Shown here one piece after another: positions 41,001-53,397 of a stretch of DNA of 64,000 bases. The notes below the pieces were generated by a model. It ran no database searches. It worked only from the letters and a program-made list of their open reading frames with translations, and was not told the origin of the DNA. Each line of letters opens with the position of its first letter. Position 1 is the stretch's first letter. The stretch spans positions 4,839,804-4,903,803 of the forward strand of contig NW_022098063.1 in NCBI RefSeq assembly GCF_002288925.2, given 5' to 3'. The DNA is from Delphinapterus leucas (Eukaryota > Chordata > Mammalia > Artiodactyla > Monodontidae). Made by a program: the position numbers and the translations under genes.

Positions 41001-41671
41001 GTACCAATGTTTTCTTGGGTCAGCCTTCCAAGGCAAAAGACATAAAAACAAAAATAAGCAAATGGACCTAATCAAACTTAAAAGCCATTGCACAGCAAAG
41101 GAAACTATAAACAAAATGAAATAACCTATGGAATGGGAGAAAATATTTGAAAATGATGTGACCAACAAGGGCTTAATCTCCAAAAAAACCAAACAACCCA
41201 ATCAAAAAATGGGCAGAAGACCTAAATAGACATTTCTCCAAAGAAGACATACAGATGGCCAAGACATACAGATGGCACATGAAAAAGATGCTCAACATCA
41301 CTAATTATTATAGAAATGCAAATCAAAGCTACAATGAGGTACCACCTCACACCAGTCAGAATGGCCATTATTAAAAAGTCTACAAATAACAAATGCTGCA
41401 GAGGGTTTGGAGAAAAGGGAACCCTCCTACACTGTTGGTGGGAATGTAAGTTGGTGCAGCCACTATGGAAAACAGTATGGAAGTTCCTCAGAAAACTAAA
41501 AGTAGAGTTGCCATATGATCCAGCAATCCCACTCCTGGGCATATATCCAGACAAAACTATAATTCAAAAAGATACAAGTACCCCTAGGTTCATAGCAGCA
41601 CTATTTACAATAGCCAAGACATGGAAACAACCTAAATGTCCATCAACAGATGAATGGATAAAGAAGATGTG

Positions 41672-41750
<79 letters not shown>

Positions 41751-41880
41751 GGAATACTACTAAGCCATAAAGAAGAATAAAATAATGCCATTTGCAGCAA
41801 CATGGATGGGCCTAGAGATTATCATACTAAGCAAAGTGAGTCAGAAAGAAAAAGACAAGTACCATATGATATCACATGTG
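38061..41880 (+). pseudogene. L1 ORF2 relic (endonuclease-reverse transcriptase)
   Basis: The endonuclease part is readable at 38070-38760, with KKQDPTIFCLQETHF, the intact GDFNTPLT motif and a SDHNGMKLEI-type end. RT blocks at 39326-40123 read [42 protein letters not shown] and [15 protein letters not shown]. The first catalytic Asp (normally DAEKAFD) is Asn. At the LFADDM motif near 40130 two bases of the Phe codon are missing and the second Asp has become Asn. C-terminal pieces continue to ~41880 ([17 protein letters not shown] near 41510). Dead copy. Confidence 0.9.
41675..41748. repeat. compound microsatellite (TA)17(CA)20
   Basis: Perfect TA run at 41675-41708 followed directly by a perfect CA run at 41709-41748, inside the L1 just before the ATGGAATACTAC block. 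Confidence 0.97.
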
Positions 41881-42229
41881 GAATCTAAGATACCACACAA
41901 ATCAACATATCTATAAAACAAAAACCGACTCACAGACATAGAGAACGAACTTTTGGTTGCCAAGGTGGGTGGGATAGGGGAGGGAAGAATTGGGAGTTTG
42001 GGATTAGTAGAGGCAAACTATTATATATACGATCGGTAAACAACAAGATTCTACTGTATAACATAGGGAACTATACTATATTCAATATCCTGTGACAAAC
42101 CATAAAGGAAAAAGAATATGAAAAAGAATATATATTATGTATAACTGAGTCACTGTGCTGTACAGAAGAAATACAACGTTGTAAAAAAACTATATTTCAA
42201 TAACATTTTTTAAAAAAGAGGAAGGATAG

Positions 42230-45149
42230 AAGAATAAGGAAAAAGTAAGTAATTGCAACCATAATAGTTTTCTCTTGAAGGGTAATGAGGGACCTTGTCT
42301 ATTAGGCAATCCTATGATCTTAGGTTTTTAAAATAATACCCAGGGGAAAGGAAGAGATCTTTGTCTCTTAAGCTCTAATATTAGTTAGGTCTTGGTAAAA
42401 CAAAAATTTCTACTTGACTTGTTTGATCTATCACAATGGAATTCTTGTTCAGGCATTTCAGTATATGAAGTCCACTTGTTTTAGTATTTTCATAATCATC
42501 TATGTATAGCATTGTAAACACAACCTAAAACTCATTTAAAAAGCTTTGCATGATTGTCTTGGATTTACAATTTACATTTCAGGCAAGGAGAAGTTATTTT
42601 TTGATAAGACCATTTGTTTCTCTCTTAGAAATATTCTGGAAAACTCTCTCTCCTCATGGTTTAACAATATATTTCTGCCAAGACCATGGCTGAAATGTCC
42701 TAAATCTTAATGTCCTTGGCTCCCAAAAATATAACTCATGACATAAATTAAGTTATTTAAAAATTTTAAATTACATTTTAATTTTGAGTTTTTACCAATG
42801 AAATGTGAACATCTAAGATGATCCTATGAAATAATTCATTAGCTTTATGAAGAAATAATGCAGTGCTAATTTCTTTATGTCTACATTTTTGAAATAGGAA
42901 AGCTTTGTAGGTATCAGCATTCAGATCAACTGTATTTTACTTCAAAGTGAAAAAAAAAACACATAAAGGTATAAATTCTATCAAAATTTCCTAAACACAA
43001 GAACAAGAAAATTGAAATATAAAAGAACACAAAGAATCATAGTACTTCAGAGACAATACACAAGATGATTCAGGGATGACCCTGTGCTCTCCCAGGAGTA
43101 TTGTGAATTGCGTTTCTTTTTCACAATTTATTAAAGGCCAGAGAGATGACTCATGAGAAATGTGACAATATGTATTTTACCTAAACATGCATTGCAAAAG
43201 TCCCGGGGAGAATAGGCTGGAAAAAGAAAGAAAAAAAAAAAAGGTAAAAGAAAAAAAAAAGCCTGAAATTTTAAAAGAAGTCATATCTAGCTTAGACAAT
43301 CCCAAAGTAACAAACTGGTATTTAAACTTCCTGATATCAAAAGCAAAAAAAAAAAAAAAAATTGTCTCACAAAAGAGAAACACAGTTCATCTAAAGGAAA
43401 CTAACCTTTTCTATAGACTCTGAAAAAAATTTATGTCTTAGGAAACTATATTCATCAGCCACTCTCTGTAATAGTTTCTAGGTAACTGTAATACATAGGC
43501 TCTTCATCCCCAGGAAATTTACATGGGATATAACCAATTCCCAGAAGCTCACCCCCAGAAGACTGTTCTGTGGCCTGACTCTGTGGGAATTTATTTGGCC
43601 GATGGATAGAGACAATGCAACTCTACACAGTATTTCAATTAGGCTAGTCAAAGAGCACTCAATTTCTCTATATGCAAGTAAACAATTTTTGATCGGGTCA
43701 ATTAAGAAATGTCTGTTCCTTAAGAGGGAGATGGAATGGAGCTCCTCAGCTTAAGGACAGAAGGCCTGTTTTCACCATGAGCTTAGAGGACAGCAGTGAA
43801 GTCACTGTAAATTTCACTGCATATAACATTTTTGTGTCCATATAAATTAAAAGTGGTTTATAAAATATTTTCTAAAAATAAACTAAGATCACCAGTGACA
43901 TCTAAGCAAGGAAGTAGTTCAATGAACTAAATATAAAATTTGTGCCATCAGATGAGATTTTGCAGGAGCTGTTCTTGAGACATTAGGGACAGAGAAAAAA
44001 ATCAAGGAAAGATAAAAGTATTACAAGATCCAGGCAAGGTTAACCTCAAACTTGGCTCTGATCCGTGGCAAATGAAGAGGTTTGCATAAACCCTGAGTCA
44101 TACCTGATTCAAGAATAAAAGGGAGGTATCTTGCCAAAAAGCAAAACCAAGGAAATTGTTTCTAAGAAGCATAAGGGGAAAGACTCTGCAATTACCAGTT
44201 CTGTGTTTATAAATAGCATCATTCATGTCCCTTGTGGGCTTGTTATGGGCCCTCCAAAAATACATCCATGCAAATTTTATTTCCCAAAGCATTATACTAT
44301 ATAATAAAATGCTATCTTTTGAGGAAAAAGGAAGTGATCCAAGAGTAAACATAAAGGACCATACCAATTTTAATGAAAAAAAATCACTAAAATTCACAAA
44401 ACTGTACTTTTCTTTTACAAGCAAACAATGTTAAATTATGACCCCGAATTATATTTTCTACGAATGGTCATCTTGTTACTACTGTAACCTTAAAATTAGC
44501 CCCCAGGTTTTATTTTCACATCTAGCTATTCAGTGCTACTAAGTGGGAGAAGAATGTTCCCGCTCTATGTATGACATGGGCACTCAGTCCTTCCAGCTAG
44601 TTCTGACTCTTGGAACAATCTTCCAAGGCAGCTGCTACAAGGGTACACGCTGCCCTGGCTACCATTCAAAGGCCCTCGCATGGGGAGCCTGTTCCTCTCC
44701 TGCCAACTTGTGGGTGGACACAATGAAGGCGTTGGGCAGAGATGCCTAACTTCAGACATTCTGGGAATTTCCTGACTAAGGAGCTTCCAGTACTAGTTCA
44801 CATCCTTCTGTAGGCAGGAACCAAACAAGTATCAGGATAATGCTCTTTGCTGTAATCCAACGATAAAAAGAAGATAAGGAATGGAGAGAACCTAGGTCAC
44901 TAAAAGTGGTGCATCTGGCTTAGACATTTCAAAGTTCACACCACATAATAATAAATTTTAGACAATTTGCTAGTCTTTCATTTTCAGACATCTAAAACAA
45001 ATGGTACACACCAGCCCTGGCCACATCATAGTGTGTAAGGGGCAAGGAACATGTCTGAGCCTGCTAGGTGTCCCAGAAGAGTGACACATCACCACAGGCA
45101 GCAAACCTCACTCAAGAGGTCCCCAAGATCTGGCCTCCCACCCCCAGCC
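42230..45149 (-). other. KCNN2 intron, unassigned
   Basis: Nearly 3 kb without a recognised repeat or gene. A-rich strings at 43229-43260 and a 17-A run near 43346-43362 are low-complexity. Proximity to the pore exon does not help in assigning function. Confidence 0.6.
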
Positions 45150-45600
45150 TCATGCCACTTTTCCTCTTTACTCTGTACACTCCTGGCCTGGTGGCCTTAC
45201 ATCAACGTACCAAGCTCCTCCTTGCCTCACTCTCTTCAAATAAACTATTTCCTCTTCCTGGAATGCCCTTCCTTCCCCCCACTTTGCCTGGCTACCTACC
45301 CTTCCCACCTCAGTTTAAGAGTCAACTTTCCAGGAATTTATTTCTCTTAGTAGATCCCATTCTTCTCCCTCAGTCCCCCCAAATCTGATCAGAAATCTTA
45401 CTTCCTCACATACTTGCCACAAATGTAAATAACAATCATTTGTTAATTATTTTAAAAAGTAGGCATTCCCCTGTAAGCTCCATGAAGGCAGGACAGAGAG
45501 AGTTCATCCCTTTCCTGCTATATTCTCAGTTGCTAGGCCAGCGTCATAATCGGCACTCAACAAGTATTTGTTAAAATGATAAATATTATCTAACTATATA
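45150..45600 (+). mobile_element. L2 LINE 3' end
   Basis: The order TTGCCTCACTCTCTTC, CTCTTCCTGGAATGCCCTTC, CACCTCAGTTTAAGAGTC, CTGTAAGCTCCATGAAGGCA and CACTCAACAAGTATTTGTTA is the classical L2 3' region, moderately diverged. No coding function. Confidence 0.8.
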
Positions 45601-45639
45601 ATTGGAAAAAAATGTAATTCTTCAACCGTTCAACACATT

Positions 45640-45790
45640 GCAAGATAGTTATTATGGTCCACATTTTACAGATGAGAGAAGTACATTTCACAGAAGAGGA
45701 TTTCACTCAAGTTCACATGGCTAATAGGAAATGGCAGAACTCAGACTTAAACAAAGAACTTCTGACCTTGAAGCTGAAGCTCTAAGATCA
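45640..45790 (-). repeat. MIR SINE relic
   Basis: TATTATGGTCCACATTTTAC, AGATGAGAGAAGTACATTTC, AAGTTCACATGGCTAATAGG and GGCAGAACTCAGACTTAAAC are the reverse complement of MIR in the expected order. Confidence 0.8.
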
Positions 45791-46046
45791 GATTTGCTCA
45801 TCAAATTAGCACATAGCCCACAAAGAGCATTCTAGCAGCACTCTGTCCTCAATGGAGCTTCACAACGAAGAGAATTAGGATGAGAACTGTTGATGTTCTC
45901 TCCGAACAGAGAACTGATTTATTTATGCTGCCTTCCTGATGTCTGGAAATTGAAGTAGCGTACTATGACTTATGCACATGGATGGAATGGTCTAAAGTAC
46001 TTTCTTGAGTGTTCATCAAAGAGACAGAAAGTGAAAAGACACTTAC

Positions 46047-46188
46047 CATAATTCCAGTGAGCAAACAGACTCCTTTCCCACAGTATGTGTTAGGTACCAT
46101 GTCACCATAACCAATGGAGAGAAAAGTTATTGATATCAACCACATTGCTCCAAGGAAGTTGCTAGTAACATCCTGTTGATCATGGTAC
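46047..46188 (-). CDS. KCNN2: KCNN2 (SK2 channel) coding exon: pore helix and selectivity filter
   Basis: A 142-nt exon with acceptor GCTATTTTTCAG|G and donor ATG|GTAAGTG. The first base completes a codon begun upstream (Arg by comparison), then it reads [40 protein letters not shown] and CLLTGIM, all 47 residues intact. The GYGD selectivity filter and the pore helix before it are unmistakable, and the end enters S6. The outer-pore region of SK2 contributes to block by the bee-venom peptide apamin. Phase fits the next exon. The exon encoding S5 must lie beyond the right edge, as I found no upstream coding segment in 46189-64000. Confidence 0.98.
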
Positions 46189-46519
46189 CTGAAAAATAGC
46201 AAACAAAGCCAGTCCTTCATAATTAATCTAGAGTAGGGCTGCCAAGGGCAGCTTGATTCAATACAGTGAATTTACTAAGTAGCGTCTATAAAATGCTCTA
46301 TTTAGAGGTTTTCAAAGCTCATTATTATAAATAAAATTGGAGTTCTACCTAAGCAATCTGAAAGACATCAGAATTTCTCAACTTTAAAAATAATCTGAAA
46401 GAGAAACTGTAAAATATGAAAATTGCTTTTCTCACTGGTTTAAGTTGATTAACGCACATTTATCTTTCAATCCTGCTTTGGCCTTGCTCACATCTCATCC
46501 TTCCTTGATGCCCACTGAT
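46189..46519 (-). other. KCNN2 intron upstream of the pore exon, unassigned
   Basis: Start, on the high-coordinate side, of the intron that runs to the right edge of the window. Nothing recognised in this part. Confidence 0.65.
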
Positions 46520-46850
46520 GTGCCCAACTGGTGGAACAATATGCAGTGCCCCGATCTCCCTCCTCACCTTTGTACCAAAAGGAGACACGGTGTTCCCTTT
46601 GCTACCTTTATTTCTTAATGGGCCAACTCCTAGTCATCTTTCAAAGTAAGTTCAGGTGGGAGCCTCTTCTGTCTACACTCCTCCCAGCCCATTTCTCGGG
46701 CTCCCTCAGTATCCCATATATTCCTCCATCACAGGACTACATTGTAACTGTCTACCTGGAGGTCCTGTACTAGCCATCCTCCTTGAAGATGGAAAATGTA
46801 CCTTTGATTGCATAATCCATGCCCAGAACTGGAGCTTAATATAAGTTATT
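46520..46850 (+). mobile_element. L2/CR1-type LINE 3' relic
   Basis: CAACTCCTAGTCATCTTTCA, AGTTCAGGTGGGAGCCTCTT, ATTCCTCCATCACAGGACTA and ATTGTAACTGTCTACCTGG appear in the order of an L2/L3-type 3' end. Confidence 0.65.
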
Positions 46851-47950
46851 ACCTCACCAGATACACACAAAGAGTTTATAGTCAAAAAGAGGGAGAGGGA
46901 TGCAATTTATCCTCATTATTCTATGAGGTGTCAAATTTTTCTAATGAGAAGAAGGATTTTTATATCAGAAACAGATATAAAATTTTGCTTGAAGTATCAG
47001 TGTTAAACAGTAACCCTGGCCCATCGTGGGGCACTATTTATCCACCATGCATACAACTGTGAGGCCATGCAAGTTGTTACTTTAGAGAAACTTGCCCTGG
47101 ATGCATGCTCTGTGTAGTCATGGGGCAGAGTAGCCCTCCTCCATGGCAGTCACACCCCAGACTCTCTCTGGTCACTAGAGACATTCCTTGCTCTTCATCC
47201 AACTTCTGTAAGGACCACCCTTTCTTCCCAGCTCTCAGATACCACTGGGGATGGCTTTCCCTTCCTTATTTCTTGCCCTCCAAAGCATGCTGATAATCCC
47301 CTAGCTTGCACTCACTCAGTCCTGCCTTTCAGCTCGAGGATATGTCTGTGTAGCCAGAGCTGTGGAGGCAAGGAGGCTGCCCCATGACCCGAGCCCCAGG
47401 ATTGATTCCATATACAACCTACATTGGGCCAGTGCATTCTCTCTCTCTTTTTTTTTCTTTTCTTCATATCATTCCAAGGCTTCTGCATCTATAGCCCAAA
47501 GTGCAGGAAGTTTATAGAGTATAAGCTTTCCTCTGCAGTATCACACCTCTGAAGGGGAGACTGTGGATCTTGCCTCTGTCTTTGGATACAGAAAGGCCTA
47601 TGCTTAACACTTTGGTACCTATGTTTTCTAACAAAGAAGAGAGAACTAAGAAATGGTATTTTTTGCTACTTTGGTCTAGGGAAAGAGAAACCTCTGCCTG
47701 GAGTGAGTGGAACCCCAGAGTAAGGAAGAGTGACGGCATCACCGTATCTTCAAAAAGAAAATGGAAGGGCACGCACACAGGCAGCCAGCCCTGCTGAGGG
47801 GCATCCTGTGATTCTCTGGTGGTGGGAGGGCAGCAACCTCCACCATTCTACCCCAGGGAACTGCCACTATGACTTAGATGCAGAGTCCCCTCTTCCCAGG
47901 ATGGCTGGGTGGAGAGGCTGTCATTGCCAAAAGGAAGGTCAAGATGTACT
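46851..47950 (-). other. KCNN2 intron, unassigned
   Basis: No recognised gene or repeat. Short open frames have no family resemblance. Confidence 0.6.
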
Positions 47951-48413
47951 CATATTACTCAGCCTTAAAAAAAGAATGAAATAATGCCATTTGCAGCAAC
48001 ATGGATGGACCTAGAGATTCTCATACTAAGTGAAGTAAGTCAGACAGGGGAAGACAAATATCATATGATATCACTTATATGTGGAATCTAAGAAAATGAT
48101 ACAAGTGAACTTATTTACAAAAAAAACGGACATAGAAAACAAATTTATGGTTAACAAAGGGGAGGGATAAATTAAGAGTTTGGGATTAACAGATATACAC
48201 TAATATACATAAAATAAATAAACAACAAGGATCTATTGTATACTACAGGGTACTATATTCAATATCTTGTAATAACCTATAATGGAAAAGAAACTGAAAA
48301 AGAATCTAGATATGTGTATATATATATATATGAAAAGAATATATATCTATCTGAATCAGTTCGCTGTACACCTGAAACTAACACAACATTGTAAATCAAC
48401 TATAATTTAAAAA
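47951..48413 (+). mobile_element. 5'-truncated L1 3' end
   Basis: Begins at the ATTACTCAGCC block of the ORF2 end and continues through CATGGATGGACCTAGAGATT and CTGAAACTAACACAACATTG to an A-rich end. No convincing target duplication (only CAAGAT is shared at the edges). Confidence 0.93.
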
Positions 48414-51411
48414 CAAGATCAATTCCTAGCTTTTAAGGAAGACAGATGAGTGCATTTCCTCTGAGAAACTCTGTTAAATAACATGCACATAGGATTAGGG
48501 TGATGCGATCCATGCTGTAGTTCGGCTACAACATGAGCTACCAGGCTCTGTGGACTGCTCGGGGAGCCTGCTATGCCTGTGTGATGAGACTTCCATGGGG
48601 TCATGTGGTTTTTATTTCAAACAAGACCCTTAGAAGTAAGCTTTGGATGAATAACCCACTCATGATATTGGGGCTTTCTATGAATAGCCCTCATCAAGCA
48701 GTTGCCTGAAATAGGGAATACATTACCCTGGTGTGGATGTGGGCTACGTGAGAGAAGGGAGGCAAAAGCTTCATGGCCTATTCAACCTTTAATTGTGAGA
48801 CAAAGTTTCTTCTTAACAAATCATGATTTACACAAAGATTTGATATGTATAAGAGCCAATGGCCCTAATTCCCTGGTGCATATGAAATATGTGTTGAGCC
48901 CTCACTATGTGTTCAACACTTGACTTTCATTTTCTCATTTTACATTGATGTTTTAAGACATGGACAACCTTTCTGGCTGAAAAAGCTATACTCTTCACCC
49001 TTTCTATATCAAAAAAGTGTCCTCAATCACTACCCACTTAGAAAATGTGACCACGTCTGAGTGATAACCTCAAGTTATTGCTACATCGCTAGTGACCAGA
49101 ACACATCTCTAGGCACATGGTGTTCCTTTGGTAGAGCAACTACAAAGAGGAGTTTGAGATTTCATACTGTAAACAAAGGTCTTTAAAGGGGCACCTTCAC
49201 TGCTGGTGCCCACAGGTAAATCTTCTCAACTTTGGCAAGGGTGTGAAAGTCTTTCTCATCTGTTCTTCCTGAAGCACTTTGATTTGGTTTTCAAAGTTTA
49301 GAGCAGTAAATGACTTTGAAAGTTACAATAAAAAGCATTCACTGACTCTTCTTTAGTTACCTACATTTGATAAGTACACAAGTTTTAAATACAATTTAAA
49401 TACAAATTGCTTCCATCCTCATTAAACTCTTCACCATTCTCAAGTATTATGTCATTATATCATTCAGTTATTATTTGTTATATGTTATGCATGTTATATT
49501 GGGTCAGATACTGTAAAGCTGTATTGAAGGGCCTAATTAGAAACAAATATCTTTCTAGGAGTTGGTATTTAAGGGCTTGGGGTTCAATGGTAAATTATCT
49601 TTTTTGCTTAATAAATAATTAACCTACCTGAAAAATGAATCAGAATGGAAAAATAACATTTCATACTCATGTTTTTGTTACATTCAGGTATACTTATTCA
49701 TGACTAGTCAAGAAGAGGCAGGTAATTAGGACCACATTACCTACTATTAGAACAATAAAGGTTTCTTTCTTGGCAACTCAGAAACAAATATTAGACTTAT
49801 CAACAGGATGACGTTTTCACTTAGAACACTTCCAGGTTTTGAATTTATGCCAGAGTCACACCACTGCGAACGATTAGTATATACAATTTAAACGGTTAAA
49901 AATTTTCAAAACGTTTCTTACAGTTTAAGTTCACGTCACAAACTTACTCAGACAATTCCGACCTTCTCCACAAGGGGAGCTATTCTGGGAAAGACTTGAA
50001 GAAATGACTCACATGGCAAAATTCAAATTCTAATGAATATGAATGCTTGTTTAATTAAAATATATTAAAGAAGATTAAAATTGGTGTAAGGAATGCCTAA
50101 TGATCGCAAGCTTTTTTAAAAAAGGACTTTAGCGTTTAGGGAGAGGACTTACTGCTGTTTTACAGCATTACATGTTTTAGAGACTTAAAGATTGTAAGAT
50201 CAGCTTTAATGTTTTAAAAGAAGTAAAACGTTCCTTTTCTTAGTTTCCATTCATTTCTTCATTCATGCTTGACTGTGGGTCTACCACTGTTTCTTAAATC
50301 CCAAATATGGCAGCTTTCCATAATATTTGTTTAAATTCACAAGGGTGATCTTTCCAAGAGCATTACTGAATTCTTCCCGCTCAATGAAGCAGCCTCTGCC
50401 CATCACTCCTGCCTCTCTCACAGCACCATTCCATAAGTAACAGGAGCTCTGGCCACAGTAATAGCTGGCAGTTATGCCATCCTCTTCCCCAGCTCTTTCT
50501 CTACAGGTACATTTCCTTCTGACTAAAACCACCCTCCCCCACCTTCCTAGCCCTGATTTGTACTTTGAGATTCTGCTCATAACTCCCCTTTTCCAGACTC
50601 CACATAGCATTTTTAGCATGATACTCTAGGCTGGACCATAGGTCCTTTCTCTGTATCCTGGGAGCCTCTTATAGATATCTCTCATGCCATCAGTCAATGT
50701 CAACATGGGTCATAACACATATAATGCATACTTTGCTTATCAAACATGCCCCGAGAATCTAAATTATAAAGAATTTGAGCACAAAGATTATGCCTTACTC
50801 ATTGTTTTATCTTCACTTAGAAGAATAGAGCAGGGAATTGGTGTTTATTGAATTAATTAATATGACAATATGAAACATTTTTTCTCAAACTGACTGGCCC
50901 TTGGCCACATGTTAGGCCTTCAGGATCACAAATATAGAAGTACAAAAAAGGTATAGAAATGAGTCTTTACCATCAATCAATATGAATCAGATTTGTCATG
51001 TTATGTTCCAAGACCTGTAGGCAACTTATATGTTATTTTTACACATGTAAAAAATATTCAACAATGGAAGCTTACAGCTGACAAACTATGTTTATTAATC
51101 CTTTTCCATTAAACATACTATTAATACTATGAATGGCAAAAATACCTTAATTTTCAGCTCTGATCTCAAATGTCAGCCTCAGTTATATAGTGAAAAGTAT
51201 TATGGAGATTCAAATGCATGTGATCAATCTATCATCAATTCTCTCTCCTGAATCCACCATTCTCTCCTGAAATATTGCTAAAATGATAGTAAGGCAATTT
51301 AAAAAAGGTATAAGCCCACAATAACAAAAAAGAAAAAAAAAAGAAAGAAAAGAGAAATCAGAGAATGAAAAATAACACATTTTTATACAAACAAAAGGGC
51401 ATGGGGAATTC
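48414..51411 (-). other. KCNN2 intron, mostly unassigned
   Basis: About 3 kb. Only a diverged L2-like stretch near 50480-50860 was recognised. Confidence 0.6.
50480..50860 (+). repeat. possible L2 relic
   Basis: ATTTGAGCACAAAGATTATG, CCTTACTCATTGTTTTATCT and TTGGTGTTTATTGAATTAAT follow the L2 3'-end order, with heavy divergence. Confidence 0.45.
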
Positions 51412-52210
51412 TGCTTCCAGCCAAGATGGAACAACAAAGGACGAATTCATGCTGCTTCTTGAAACAACTACAAAACCAGACAAATATTTGAAACAATAGT
51501 GAACAAGACATAGATAATCTAGAAACAAAGAACAATGATCCCTGAGAGATGGTAAACAGCCAAAGTGAGTCATAAAATTGCCCCAGCTTAATGCCTCAAG
51601 AAAGATTCCAGAATGTAGCTCAGGTATGGAAATCAGCAGAGCCCAGAGGTCTCCCCAAATTGAGGACAGAGCTGGGAATACAGGGAAGCCATGAGTTTAT
51701 AGGGCGAAAAACCAGAGAGGAAACATCTGCACAGAGAGAGATCCAGAGATCTGTAGAAAGGTCTCCTTGAATATTCATCCAAGTACTTACTGATCGATAT
51801 GCACAAGTAAAACTGCAAGGTTGGAGAAGTGAAAATACTATATGTAAAGTGGTACATTATCACTTGAAGGTAGACTGTAGTAAGTGATACAATGTCAGGG
51901 GAAGATAAAACTGTGACAATTTAGTTATAGTATACCTAAGTGTATAGGTATGCTATAACTCCCAAAAGAATCATTAAAATAATACATCAAAGAGTAATAA
52001 GTGATAATCTTATAAAGGATATAAGATAGAATAAAAAAAGATAAGCAATCCAAAAGGAGGCAGAAATGGAAAAAAGGAACAGAGACTAGATGGGACAAAT
52101 AGAAAACAAGTAGCCAGAGGACAGATTTACCCAAGCGTATCTGTAACCACATTAAATATAAATGGCCTAAATACCCAAAATTAAAAGGCATAGATTATTA
52201 TAGAACCCAT
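51412..52210 (+). mobile_element. ancient L1 (L1M-type) 5'/ORF2-start relic
   Basis: CTTCCAGCCAAGATGGAACA followed by a diverged 5' UTR, then AAAAGGAGGCAGAAATGG, GATGGGACAAATAGAAAAC and CCACATTAAATATAAATGG, the classic start of the endonuclease in old mammalian L1s. Much more diverged than the other L1s here. From ~52210 to 52880 I see no clear element. Confidence 0.7.
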
Positions 52211-52879
52211 GGAAGGTTCATAACTTGGAGAAACCAGATGTCATGCAATGAGTGGGTAAAGTCCAAAGCTGAAAACAGGAGAAATTATGATGTCTAAGTA
52301 TGTGGCATAATAGATGCCCAGATGCTTGCCCCTGCCTGGTATTGCTAGACAACTAACAGGAGATAGAGGTTTGTTCACTGAGGAAACACTGGAGATTTTG
52401 ATCCAGGCCCCAGCTAAGGTCAGGAGAGATGTTTGGGGCTGAAAATGTGGTAATTAAATTCAAGTTTCCAAGCTGAACAACAACATTCCCAGTTTACTTT
52501 CTTCACTCCCTGTTCTTGACCCTATATTAGAACTTACTAATACAGAGAAAGAATATATTTCTCTCTGGAGAAACAGAATAGTTTCAGTGAAAAGACATTC
52601 ATTACTAACAGCAAGCATTTTCTAATGAAAAATGCAGCTTTCCACTTATCCACCCATAGTGAATTTCACCAGACACTAAGCTCCTCTCTCCATACAAAGT
52701 TTCCAATTCCCACTCTTGAACGTGAAAGACTAGCAAATGATCAGCACACATTGGAAGTATACTTTCTATAAAAAAGATACTGACAAAAATGGGATGGGAA
52801 AGAAAGGAAAGAAAGAAGGGAAAAGGGAGGAAACAGAATAATCTCCAGACAATGGAGGGTGATGAGGTGTGGGACTCCT

Positions 52880-53381
52880 GAACTTTCTAAGTTATATCAT
52901 GGAAGAACTAAAGGAAAATATAACATCCATAAAAGGAATAGGATGCTACAAAGAAGTGCAATTAAAGAATAAAAAAGAGGGACTTTTAAAAAACTTAAAA
53001 TTATAATAAAAAAAATAATTGCAATACAATTAGAATATAAATTGGTAGAAATCTCCCAGAAAGTAGAACAAAAAGACAAAAAGAGAAGGGAAAAGGGAGA
53101 ACAAAGAAGATATATTCTCAGAGAACACAGAGCGTCTAACAACTAACTTCAAAAGGAGAACATAGAAGTGGAAGGAAAGAAATGATAATTTTTAAAAATT
53201 TCTTTAGTTTTCCAGGAAAACTGGAAGGCAGGCATCTCTAAAGGAAAGTTCTACTTAGTATTTGCACAGAGAATAATGAAAGACCTGTGCCGAGGGTGAT
53301 CATCGTAAAATTTTAAATACTAGGAATAGAGAGATGATCTTTGAAAGTTTCAAAGGGGAAAAATAGATCACAGATAAACAT
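52880..53381 (+). mobile_element. possible HAL1/ancient L1 ORF1 relic
   Basis: AATCTCCCAGAAAGTAGAAC, AAAAAGACAAAAAGAGAAGG and GAAAGACCTGTGCCGAGGG-type segments resemble the ORF1 region of HAL1 or L1M. Diverged, no open frame. Confidence 0.45.
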
Positions 53382-53397
53382 TAAAAATGGTTGCCTC

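Larger units (their letters stand above)
35674..42212 (+). mobile_element. full-length degenerate L1, 6.5 kb, with 17-bp TSD
   Basis: Begins with the L1 5' UTR start (ATCAAGATGGCGGAGTAGTA) and runs through ORF1 and ORF2 relics to a 3' UTR ending TTCAATAACATTTTTTAA. AAAAAGTGGAAGGATAG (35657-35673) and AAAAAGAGGAAGGATAG (42213-42229) are the target-site duplication, one mismatch apart. Antisense to KCNN2. Both ORFs carry frameshifts and stops. A TA/CA microsatellite has expanded near its 3' end. Confidence 0.96.

Noticed and set aside
45051..45388. Two overlapping proline-rich plus-strand open frames of about 100 codons.
   Set aside because: They overlap a pyrimidine-rich L2 3' end, which explains the composition; no start context or homology.
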